From Climacium dendroides (lineage: Eukaryota; Streptophyta; Bryopsida; Hypnales; Climaciaceae), in NCBI GenBank assembly GCA_950106755.1, contig OX467087.1, positions 24,246,047-24,310,046 of the forward strand: a stretch of DNA of 64,000 nt. Direction: 5' to 3'. The notes beneath the pieces are model-generated. The model was given only the letters and a program-made list of their open reading frames with translations. It was not told the DNA's origin and searched no databases. Positions 49,101 through 58,833 of this stretch are shown piece by piece (positions within the stretch are counted from its first letter, which is position 1; each line of letters opens with the position of its first letter). A program made the translations under genes and the position numbers.

Positions 49101-51062
49101 TTGTGGACATCATATGTCTTTAGTAACGTTGTTGAAGGTAGTAGTATATTAATGACAGTGCACGGGAAGACGTCTTCATGAACATGATAATGTTTCATTT
49201 GGCTGTGATGCGTTTTCTAATAGTATGTCATATTCAGCACAAAGACGTTGTAGTGGATGTCCAAAATTAATGTCTGGGTGACCCTCATGCAAGTTACAGG
49301 GAAATGTGTTAAAAATGTAGCAGTCGGAGAGTGACTTACAAAGATGTTGTTCATGTGTAGATTCTACCGGTGGCTGTCCGGAACATCTTGGATGAGAATG
49401 TGCGCTTGGCTATTATAAAAATGAGCAGGGTTTTCCAAAGACTTTGTGAGAAGGAGATCAAGGAAGCTGACAAAGATGTCCTCATGCAGGATGTTATTAT
49501 GGCAACCTACCTCATAGAGAAGGAGTTCCCCACGACATTCTTGAATATAATGACCCATTTGCTAGTGCACCTTGTTGAACAGTTATTTGTATGTGGCCCA
49601 GTGCATTGTAGGTGGATGTACCCCATTGAGCGATACATGAAGACTTTGAAGGATTATGTGCGGACATTGGTGCATCCAGAAGGTAGCATAGCAGAGGGAT
49701 ATCGCATTGAAGACACGCTTGGCTTCTGCACGGAATACATGAGACAGTTTCAAGGGACTGGTGAGCACGTTTGGGATGTAGACGAAGATCCCATCATGAA
49801 TGACGAGGTGATACGTAGCAGGAAATCAAAAGAGAGGGCATTATCCGACGCTTTGCGAGTGTATGCACATGCGTTCGTAATTGACAATGCGCCATGCTTG
49901 GAAACTTGGCGAGAGTAAGTAACTGGCACTGCTTTCCAGTGCCACTTTGGACATCACGTTGCCTTATATACACTCCTAGCAGACGTCATATCCGACGCTG
50001 GCACGTTCAATGATGTCATGTAGGAAGACGCTTTGATGTTTGTTTTGGCCCCAGTGTGGACATCTCAGTAGAAGAGGAAACCCTCAACACATGATCGTTG
50101 TTAAGGACTACTTGAATTCTTGCACACCTTTGCAGATGTGCCATGCACACTATACTTGGCCCCAGCATACATGATGTCAAATCTTCAATCCATTGTCCTA
50201 ATTTCATTATTGTTGAGTGTGATGCAGGGACTACACTGCAGCAAAGTCCCAAAGATGGAAGGAGCGGGAAGCTTTTCGTGTTGCATGGCGGTGCTCAAAT
50301 CCAGGAAGAGCTGTCCGTTATCCAATTGAACTAAGTGAGTTTCCATCCTTCGCGTAGTGGCTGACGTCAACGGTGACGGAGGCTGATCATTCTGGACGTC
50401 CAGTGGATGAAGACATCAGACATTATGCGCAGCTTCCTGAGCGGAAGGCAACATCCCACCGTCAAATGTATTGTCATGGCATGCACCTCCGTGCCCGAAG
50501 CTCTGAACGTGGGCTTATTACCCGTGACTCTGGAGTGGTAGCGAGTTTTACACGCCAGCTTCGTTGGGGTTTGCAAAATGGCTGGCCACTGGAATCCACG
50601 CAGAAGTATGTGGGGTACATTGAAGAGATTTTGGTATTGTATTATCGAAATCACTGCGTCACAGTGTTGTTGTGTGATTGGGTGAGGGGCACACAAGGTA
50701 GTCGAGCTCCTAGCGTGCAACAGGATAAGTATGGCTTCATGTTGGCAAACTTCAACTATTTGGATGGAACAGTCCATGCAGATTCATTTGCCTTTCCTTT
50801 GCATTGTCAACAAGTATTCTTCTCCGACGATCCACATCGGCCTGGTTGGAAAGTAGTTTGCCGAACTGAGGTGAGGGGTAGACGTGGCTCATTGCACCCT
50901 CTAACGACAACCCCGAACATGGTGCAGTTGGTGAATGATAGGGAATTCGATGGACTACAACCAGTGCAACAAGTCGTGGAGCTGGTGCGCCAACCCATAG
51001 ACCATGGTGGCGAGTATGTTGCCATAGTTAGCGATGACATCGCATCTGAGGAAGAAGCATAG
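46126..51062 (+). pseudogene. tnp2: tnp2 family transposase of the CACTA element, with C-terminal DUF4216-like domain; disrupted
   Basis: Catalyses cut-and-paste of CACTA elements. Read as 46126-47803 (MITE at 47804-48168), 48172-48314, 48664-49011, 49361-49914, 50228 to about 50333, and a last exon to 51062. The N-terminus has a Cys/His cluster (FPCPCKYCHGG...RKHH). Then LSTCPKCSKPRW, the acidic VDVHFDNFSAD, LALALDGVNPF (typical tnp2 DG-NPF region), MWTISDFPAYALIFG, GCPDCG, FELPYWK, IRHILDVMHCEKN, MKTHDYHILMQ, CRWMYPIERYMKTLKDYV and RPEGSIAEGY-like HPEGSIAEGY. The C-terminus (VLLCDWV... KYGFMLANFNYL ... QQVFF) matches DUF4216. Defects: in-frame TAG at 46495, TAG at 49009 where the family has Gln (LMQQ), and the nested MITE. 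The join to the last exon is uncertain. This copy probably makes no full transposase. Confidence 0.88.
47804..48168. mobile_element. Fold-back MITE with CACTA-type ends, 365 bp, inside tnp2
   Basis: Begins CACTATAACAAAACATGG and ends with the inverse. The two arms of about 180 bp are nearly perfect inverted repeats across the whole length, meeting near 47986 in a short AT-rich centre, so a single strand would fold into one long hairpin. It is flanked by the 3-bp duplication GCA (47801-47803 and 48169-48171). Removing element and one GCA restores tnp2 frame (FRPKG joined to MTAEDVIQ). No coding capacity. Very high arm identity argues for a recent insertion. Confidence 0.93.
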
Positions 51063-51617
51063 GGTGTTCACATCATTGACATGTGTATGCTGTGATAGCA
51101 TTTAGACGTCACATAGGACGTCTGCAAAATACGTGGACATCAACATGTTCATGTCTTCCAAGTATTCCTGATGCATCTTGAACATGCATTTTCTGACAGA
51201 ATCTGTCTACTTCGGTGCTGCACGTGACATCATAAGAGTAGGTTTCAATCTTATCCTAATGAAGTTTGAAGAACGTGCACAAGTTGTATGACTTGAAGAG
51301 CCCAGAAATGCCCCTAATCTAAGTAAACACATAGGAAGGAAGTGCATCATGTACAAATTCACCCTTTTTCATAAAATAATGTCATGCATCTGGAGTCATT
51401 TTTGACATCAAAGTGGACACCTACAGTTGCTTCTACAATGCCCACACGTCTAGTCAGACGTAATGAAACGCACCGTGGATAGCATGTGCTTTGAAGTTAC
51501 AGTCGCAAGAAGTACAAAATGTTGACGCTAGAAGTGATGTCAATGTGGACGTCAGAACGTCAGGTGTGATGTCCACTGAGACATCCGAGGTCAGAACATG
51601 GACTGGTCATGGATGCT

Positions 51618-51635
51618 GACGTGGCATGCCACGTC
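51618..51635. promoter_or_regulatory. Right subterminal palindrome of the CACTA element
   Basis: GACGTGGCATGCCACGTC, identical to 39371-39388, about 500 bases inside the right end and followed by several CCACGTCA half-sites up to 51740. Confidence 0.55.
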
Positions 51636-52137
51636 ATCATCCTTGTCCACGTCATACAATATCCACATCATCATGCCACGTCACACAGGAGCCACGTCAT
51701 CTTGCCACCTCGTCGGTCCATGTCACACAATAACCACCTCATCTCGCCACATCAAATGCCACATAAGCTTTTAGGAGTCACAACCTACCCGTTGTCCTCT
51801 TTTTAGCCTTGGGCAGTCACTAAACCTCTGACCACACCAAAATTCTATTTAAACTTGTGAGGTATGTTTGACCAAAGATGATGACGTAGCTAAACATGTT
51901 ATTGTGGACATCCTGGGAAACATCTGATGTCCACCTGGATGCCTTACATTGCATGCACGTTTTTTGTAGCATCAGTATGCTGTGACTGCAATCTAGTAAT
52001 GCTAACACAGACATCATCGCAAAATCTCCACTTTCTCGACCTGACACCCTGACGTCTCGTGCAACGTATCGTGTCTACGCGGATATATGTCGTTTTTGGC
52101 TGGATGTCTAGGCAGACACCGTTTTCTTATAGTGAAT

Positions 52138-52235
52138 ATTTCAAATTCAAAAGTGACAATAGATCAAAGCTTGCAATATCAATTGCAAATGGGGTTCTAT
52201 TAGCAACAGGTGCTTACTTCTTTGTCAACTTTTAA
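52138..52235 (+). pseudogene. Split membrane-protein gene, 3' part
   Basis: After the right AAT duplication the reading frame of the gene begun at 38198 continues: codon TAT is formed from the last base before the transposon plus the first two bases here, then FKFKSDNRSK, a hydrophobic segment (LAISIANGVLLATGAYFF) and a TAA stop at 52233-52235. The exact frame match across 13 kb confirms that both parts were one gene and that excision is clean on paper. Confidence 0.8.
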
Positions 52236-52660
52236 ACTCTTTGAATAGAACATGTGTAGTCCCCATTGTGCTTTTTGAGGTGAGTCTTGTTTTGGGAGGA
52301 ATATATGGATTTATATGGTGGAGTGATTATAATTTTGATAATTTACTTGTATGTTCGCTATTTCTAAATAGTGTTGTTGAATTTGATAGGATATGTGTGG
52401 GCTCTAGTAAGTTGTAACATTCAAGTATTGGAAGGAAGAGGAATTTAATGTTCATTCTTCCAACTACTTATCCCAAGTGCTTCCTTATATAGGTTAATTT
52501 TAGTGGTAGCATATGTGAATTGTAGGGTTTCATATTTTGACACCTTTGATAAGGAGTCATTGTTAGAAGGAGTTTTATTCTCTTTGGTATCAATAATATT
52601 AAAATCTTGTTCTATATGTAGAAACTCTTTGTGTATGTGGTGATTTGTCACTTGGCATTA

Positions 52661-52913
52661 TACTATAAGAAACTCATGTTTAAGTAGACAAATTTTTTTG
52701 AACATCCAATGTAACAACTAGTGTTTTTAAGTCTCATGTATGCATCATAATGTAACTAGTGTTTTAATGCAAAGTAATGCATTGTAATGATGTGATAAAT
52801 TATAATTAATGTGCGAATTCACGAAACAACGATAACCATATGATAACCGTTGACAAACCATAGAGTCTAAGTTTTGTAATGTAGACATTAGAAAACATTG
52901 GGTTCTTATAGTG
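52661..52913. mobile_element. Probable small CACTA-type MITE, about 253 bp
   Basis: The left end TACTATAAGAAACTCATG and the right end, whose inverse is CACTATAAGAACCCAATG, form imperfect inverted repeats similar to the big element's termini. The first base of the left end is changed. The flanking three bases do not match, so the target duplication has been lost or the call is wrong. Confidence 0.5.
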
Positions 52914-52991
52914 ACTATGGTCTTTGTAAGTATGGGAGACTTGGAGTGGATGGATGTTGTAAATACTATGAGAGAAAGGGGTGTTTTTAAG

Positions 52992-53111
52992 TATAGTCTT
53001 ATAATTTATGATCTCTTACGAGATTTTTAGTAAAATTTTAGTGAAAACACATGTATTTCAAGTAAATTTTTACTAAAAATCTCCTAAAATGTCATAAATT
53101 ATAAGACTATA
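52992..53111. repeat. 120-bp fold-back hairpin
   Basis: TATAGTCTTATAATTTATGA at the left and TCATAAATTATAAGACTATA at the right are exact inverses. The inner parts (AGATTTTTAGTAAAATTT and AAATTTTTACTAAAAATCT) are also complementary. Arms of about 48 bp surround a loop of about 24. Likely a short fold-back MITE. Confidence 0.8.
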
Positions 53112-53219
53112 TTACTAGGACTATATTGTTTTTGTGTCTTATAGTGAAAGAGAATTTGATTTTCATTTGTGGGTTACTTATACATTCAATTTTAGTGTTT
53201 GTTAAGGTTGTAGTTTAGA

Positions 53220-55180
53220 GGTGGAAAAGGTTTCTATAGTAGATTTGTTTTTGTGCCACAAAATAAACAAGGAGACCAAAATGGTGAGTTTTAGTATAAA
53301 TTCTTTTTAGTATAAATTCTTAAACATGTTGGTCTCTAATGTATGCCATAACCCAAATCCAAAGCTTGGTTTTGTAACCTACTTGTAAATTTTAGTACAT
53401 TCTAAGTCACACAAGCAATAAGGAATGTACTTTTCAAGTTGAAGCCATTAGAATTTAAATAGAAGGTCACCATTGCAAAAGGCATTGTGGAGTATTGTTA
53501 AAGCAACCTCCTACAATGTTATGTGTCAAAAATGATTGTGTTCAATAACTTGCTTAAGACCTCAAGAGAGAAGGTATGGAAGTTCAAACTTAGTGGGGAG
53601 CATATAAAATCTTCGAATCAATCTTCTTCCATTTGACTAGGGAACATTAAGTTGTAGTGCATGGTGGACTTGTGAAGCTTGTGAATTTTTTTTTGCTTGT
53701 TGTAAATTATATAGCAATGCAGTTATACATTACCTTGATTCCACTTAAATGATGATGTAGTTATACATTATCTTGTCTCCACTTGTAGTTGCCTTGAGAA
53801 TGTGTGACATTTTATACTTATAATCTAATTGAACAACTTCCACATGTTAAGTTGTGAATACAACATTTGGAGACGCTTCTTATACTTCACAGAAGATTAG
53901 AAGATAGCATGCCATTGGCTTTTTAAAGTTAGTGGCAACCCCACCAGAGGAGTAGTGTAGACTAACTTAGATAATCCAATTAGAAAAAATAAGATCTAGT
54001 GTAGAGTTTGTTCGAAGTGGCAAGATAAATAAGATTATTACTAAATATTTCCACTTTGAATCATTGCAACCAAAAATAAAAGTATGTTCTTCCAACTTGA
54101 ATAATGTGAATTCCTCACAAGGTAAGTTAATTCCAAAATTTGGCACTCCAGTACTCCACTCTTAAGTCTTATAGGCCACAAGGATATAGAATCTCCCAAT
54201 TGATTCTATTTTTAATCTTTATTCTAATTTTTTCTCCGATTGGGAATGCTACAACCAACTTACAAATATATCTTTACTCCTTCATTCAACAACTCAAACT
54301 CTATAGTCATTGCAAGAAACACTGACCGTTTTTGGTAGCGTTTTCCAAAACCGGATTTAGTCTAAGCTATAACTTTTGAATTTTAAACCCAATGCCAAAA
54401 ACAAAATTTTTGTTTCTAGAGTTTTTTTATTGTAATAGTATCCCTTATTTTTCAAAAATTAAAAAATATATATATTTAAAAATCAATTTTGTTAATTTAT
54501 CACAAAATTAGGTTTAGTGTTTTTTTATACTATTGAGCAGTTCAATTTAATGATTTTCAATTGAAATTTCTATAATATATTCCTATAGTAGGCAGACATG
54601 TCCCTTCCAAATGGTCTTTAAAAATGCATTATTTTATGTACTCTACATTCGTACAAATAGTCTTTTTTTGGCCTCTTTTGCACGCGCACTTCAAAACATT
54701 AGTGATGGTTTTGACCTAATTTTTTTTGTCAAGTCTCATCACAAAAAAGTCCTTCCAAATGGAAAATTTTTAGTTTCTTTGAAATTTTTTTTTCCTATTT
54801 TCTACAAATTAAAACGTCCAACAATGTATTTTCTAGGACATATTCTACAACATAGAATTCTGGTGAAAATGTCTTGGTTATGTTCATCATCGAGAATATT
54901 CAACTTGGGAGTCTTCAATAGGTGAATAATCATATTAACATCAATTTCATTACATTGGTAGTATTTCATGTGTCAAACTTGTGATCTATATCTTCACAAA
55001 GGTTTAATTTCATGCCATAAAATCCTAGTCCTAGTTTCTGGCATCTTGAATCATGCCAAAGTGATGGAATATCACAAGTTTAACTAAAGTCAATGTATCA
55101 CTGTAGAATTGATGTCCTTAATTTTTTCTAGCACTACAACCAAATGAGTTCTAACATGAAAATTTACCCTTGATCTCTAA
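53220..55180 (+). repeat. Diverged segmental copy (B) of the acyl-CoA synthetase 3' region
   Basis: Carries, in the same order as 32370-34880, the decayed last exon (53400-53655), the post-stop region with CTTGTGAAGCTTGTGAATTT, the TTTGGAGACGCTTMTTATAC block (53870s) and the 3' block at 54830-55160. An approximately 75-bp piece (53792-53864) is inverted relative to copy A. The 52500-52650 and 53220-53390 parts match copy C but not A. Confidence 0.75.
53400..53655 (+). pseudogene. Fragment of the acyl-CoA synthetase last exon
   Basis: Clear nucleotide match to 32370-32643: AAGGTCACCATTGC, GGCATTGTGGAGTATTGTTA, AAGCAACCTCC, AAGTTCAAACTTAG and AAGTTGTAGTGCATGG correspond to the region encoding [17 protein letters not shown] through the SKL stop. 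In-frame stops (TGTTAA where the gene has TGTCGA) and small indels show it cannot code. No upstream exons are present. Confidence 0.85.
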
Positions 55181-55189
55181 AGAAACAAA

Positions 55190-55757
55190 CTACATTTTTT
55201 TGGCAACATAACAATTTTGGTAGCTTAATATGAATAGGATTTTTATTTTTATTTTTTTGAAATTTTCAAACAACATATCCCTAAAGAGTAACTTTAAGGT
55301 GCAACAATTTTCATAACTTTTGACTACATGGTTAAAAAGTTATTGTATGATATGTAATTTTCAAAGTTGGGTAGCTCAAAAAATTTCTTCAAAAATCATT
55401 TTTTTTTAGAAATAAGAATTTGAATTTTTTTAATGATTTATATATACATAGGAATCTATGAATCATTCCATTTTACTAATGAGATGAAAGTTATGAGGAG
55501 TTTTAGTTTGCAGGCAATTATAGATTCTCTACTCTAAAATAAACCTTGAAGCCCTTTATTTAACTCAATTTTCAATATTTTTGGAAAAAAAATAAAATCA
55601 TAGGATGTAGATTGTTTATTACAACATGACAATCATTGGAATTGATATTTTTTATTTTATAATTATTTTTTTAACAATTTAGTATTTTGAATCATTCTCT
55701 ACTTCTTTCTACTCACTATTTTTTTTCCTATATGTTGTACAATTCCAAATGATTTAA
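55190..55757 (-). repeat. Dispersed repeat copy 3 (inverted, truncated)
   Basis: The reverse complement of the 3' half of the 10700-11660 family (ACTTTTTAACCATGTAGTCA and similar blocks). It stops abruptly at 55757, where the next repeat family begins. Confidence 0.65.
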
Positions 55758-56245
55758 CCTCTAAAGTCCCAAAGTTCCTATAGGAGAGTCTTGGGATTTT
55801 GGATAAGATCGTGTGACTTCAATTATTAACATAATTTTTAAAAAAAAATTTTGAAGATAGGAAATCAAATTAGATTTTTGGGCATATAATTATTATTTCA
55901 ATCGATGCATAGAAACAAAAGTTATGTCATCATGAATCCAAAAAGCAGGCAATCCAAAAAAAATCACAAAAAGTTGAAATTTTTTCATATTTCATTTTTT
56001 TTTCTCAAAGATTATATTTTTGTCTACATTTGAAGGAATTGAAGCTTTGATTCATTCTATTTAGACTTGTGATGAGAAAGTTATGGACAATCTTTTTTTT
56101 GAGCAATCTAAGCATCTTCTTGAAAAAATAACTTATAGACTTCATTTTATTAATGCAATTTTTACAATTTTTCAAAAAAAATTGTTAGTCAAGATTAAGT
56201 TTGCTTGCTAGAACAATCTCACCATTGGGATTATTGTGTTTCAAT
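55755..56245 (+). repeat. Dispersed repeat, direct copy of 8770-9250
   Basis: Opens with CTCTAAAGTCCCAAAGTTCC and follows the 8770-9250 copy to GCTAGAACAATCTCACCATT. It abuts copy 3 of the other family, making a composite junction. Confidence 0.55.
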
Positions 56246-57785
56246 TCCATCTTAGAACTATCAACAGTTTAATTATTCCTTCAATTTTGAACCTACTTCT
56301 ACTTAATAATTTTTTAATGAGTGAAAACTAAGTGATTTCTTATTGAATTTTCTTAAGATCCTCAACTCAATTCTTAAACATAAAAAATTAACACCTTCGA
56401 CAAGGAGTCTTTGTTGGAAGGAGTTGTATTCTCTTGGATATTATTAATATCAAAGTCTTATAATGTATACATACATTCTTCAAATCTTTGAGTATATGGT
56501 CATATGTTTGCATAGGCTTTGAAAACCTAGTACTAGTAAGACTCATGTTGATTACTATTGATGGGCATGAATTGATGGCTTGCATGGAAATTCTCACTTG
56601 GCCCTATGATCTTTGTGAACGTTCGACGTTTGGAGTAGATGTTGCAATAAGAACGAGGTTTCATTTCTAGGTCCCTTGTACATTCCATTAAATACAATGT
56701 TTGTCATGGTTGCAATTTAGAGGTAGAAATTGTTTCCACAATAAATTTTCTTTTTGTGCCACAAAATAAATAAGGAGATCAAAATGATGAGTCTCAATAT
56801 ACATTGAGCATTCTCAAACGTATTCCATAGCCCAAATCCACAGCTTGGTTCCATAGCCTAACTTGTGAAGTTTAGGCTTTGAGTCAATCTTCTTCCATCT
56901 GATCAAGTAGCAGCATGTGAAGCTTGTGAATTTTTAGCTTGTTGTAAATTAAATGACGATGTAGTTATACATTACCCTGAAAAATGTGGTTCTAAATATT
57001 GTGTTCAAGATGCTTTTGGAATGTTAGTACAGTTACATACGCTTCAAGAAAGAATAGAGGATAACTTGCCATTGAATTGATAAAGTCAGTGGCAACCACA
57101 CTAGAGGAGTAACTAGGAAGATTGAGTTCGTTTTTCAAGTGGGGATGCCATTTGGACATACTTTGGATGACCCATGAAAGATGACTTGGCATTGAAGAAG
57201 CAAGTGCTGTTCTTCGGGACACTATTGCTGGGAAGTCGTCTCTGCAGTTGGGAAAAAGAAGAGCAATATTATTGATGCCACGGGATTTGGAAGAGGTGAC
57301 TTTTCCTGTAGTGTGTTGTGGTTTTGCAACTGATGTTCTAGTCGTTGTTGCCATATGAGCTCAGGTATGGGCAGGTGCGGTGAAGCTTGGTGAAGAGAAG
57401 ACCGATGCGCAGAGTTCATCTGGCTTTGTGTAACTTCTAGCTTGTGAACTCTGAAGCATCAACACCCTGCTAGTCGAGATGAGAGTATCTGATGCAGTTT
57501 CGAACGGCGCCGGCCGCATGTTTCTGGTTTCGAAGCGGAGGTTTGAATGTGGAGATTGTTTGTTCTGTTTGTTGAATTGTTTCAGATTGAAGCCTTGCAT
57601 TTTCCAGCAGAGGGACGGCAGACTCGGCATATTTTTTGATAAGGTATCTTCTGATCTGGGTGTGCAATCGGAGAAAATATTGTTGTACCTTGAGTCCAAG
57701 TTTTGAAAAGATTCATTCTAATTTCGCTGAATATGATAGTTACGTTTAAGGCTCCTGTTGGGAAATGTAGCACACAACACATTAG

Positions 57786-57945
57786 AGTTAATTGTAAAGT
57801 GTGTGCAATAAGGGGCCTAGAGTTGGGGTTTGAGAAAAATTGGGGTCTGATGGAGTTTGATGTTGTGTGTTTCTTTTGTACTACTCTTAGCTAAGCCTTC
57901 CTCTAACACCCCTAGTACAAATTGAGGTTCACTTTACAATTAACT
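57786..57945. mobile_element. MITE of about 160 bp inserted in copy C
   Basis: Ends AGTTAATTGTAAAGTG and CACTTTACAATTAACT are exact inverted repeats of 16 bp. The segment is missing at the homologous site in copy A (33585-33600), so the empty site is visible in the same window. Non-coding. A short AT-rich target duplication is possible but not resolved. Confidence 0.85.
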
Positions 57946-58279
57946 TTATTAACTTAGTTACAATTTTGGATTGTAGCTTGGAATATTTTACATTTGAGCA
58001 TCTCTAGCAGTGCAAGAAACCTTCTTTACAACCCAAAAGAAGGGTAGGTCAATTGTCTCAAGGGTGGGTCCACTTAATCATTGTTTCACTACGCTTAGTT
58101 TGAGCCGGTTGCAAGTTTCCAAGATTGTTGTCAGTGATTTTCAACCCACCGAAAAGAATTTCAAATGTCAAATGGGTTGCTAAACCTTGTTCTAATTCTT
58201 AAATGTCCAAATCTATTTATTGAATTTCTGCATATTCTTTCTTGTATCTTTGTACAAAATATTATTTATCCCAATTAAT

Positions 58280-58680
58280 TTTCATCAACGTAGCCAATAA
58301 AAGAAGGTTGTTTTACATATTAAATCCAAACACTGCTTTGGAACAAAACCACAGTGACTGAGAACTTTGTTCATCATCAAGAATATCGGCGTGGGAGTCC
58401 TCTGGCGCATAATCAAATCAACGTCAATTTCGTTCCATTGACAGTATTCCATGTGCCGGAACATGTGACCTATATCTTCACAAAGGTTTAGCTTCAAGCC
58501 ACAAATTAGAACATGTATATTTTGGGGGTTCATGCCATGCACCTTGAAGCGTGCCAAAGTAATGGAGTATCGCCAATTTTAACAAAAGCATTGACATCTA
58601 TTGCTGAATTGATGACAGTACTTTTTGTTTTCTATCACTGCAACCAAATGAGTTCTAGCATGGAAATGAATCCCATATTT
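58280..58680 (-). pseudogene. Possible ankyrin-repeat remnant
   Basis: On the minus strand, one frame reads INSAIDVNAF then GDTPLLWHAS, the spacing and G-TPL core of an ankyrin repeat. It is broken by stops and frame changes. Related decayed sequence occurs at 34500-34880 and 54830-55160. Similarity is short, so the call is tentative. Confidence 0.3.
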
Positions 58681-58833
58681 TCTTCATGTTCCCTCATTCT
58701 GCACACATTGTATCTCAAAATGGTGGACTCAATACCGGCGTTTGTCTGCGCATTATTTAAGTTACTTCTTGTTCACCATCGGTTTCTTGTTCATCGTCGA
58801 TGATCTGGAGCTTTTCCGTGAGGTTGGTTTCTT

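Larger units (their letters stand above)
39081..52134. mobile_element. CACTA (En/Spm-type) DNA transposon, 13,054 bp
   Basis: Both ends are CACTATAAGAAAAC in inverted orientation (39081 onwards; ending TTTTCTTATAGTG at 52134). The element is flanked by the 3-bp duplication AAT (39078-39080 and 52135-52137), the hallmark of CACTA elements. Subterminal regions of about 1 kb on each side are dense in GACATC/GATGTC/GACGTC words, as expected for transposase-binding repeats. Inside are a minus-strand TnpA-like gene (40811-42933), a plus-strand tnp2 transposase gene (46126-51062), a GC-rich tract, AT-rich tandem repeats, and a nested MITE (47804-48168). Stop codons in the tnp2 gene suggest this copy is no longer autonomous. 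Confidence 0.95.
56340..58730 (+). repeat. Diverged segmental copy (C) of the acyl-CoA synthetase 3' region
   Basis: Only the very end of the exon remains (GCTTTGAGTCAATCTTCTTCC near 56880, with the stop-codon region deleted). The downstream DNA is well preserved against copy A: 57030-57300 matches 32880-33130, 57400-57740 matches 33220-33570, and 57970-58100 matches 33600-33740. It contains a MITE (57786-57945) that is absent from copy A. Weak minus-strand traces of an ankyrin-like frame lie at its 3' end. Confidence 0.75.
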
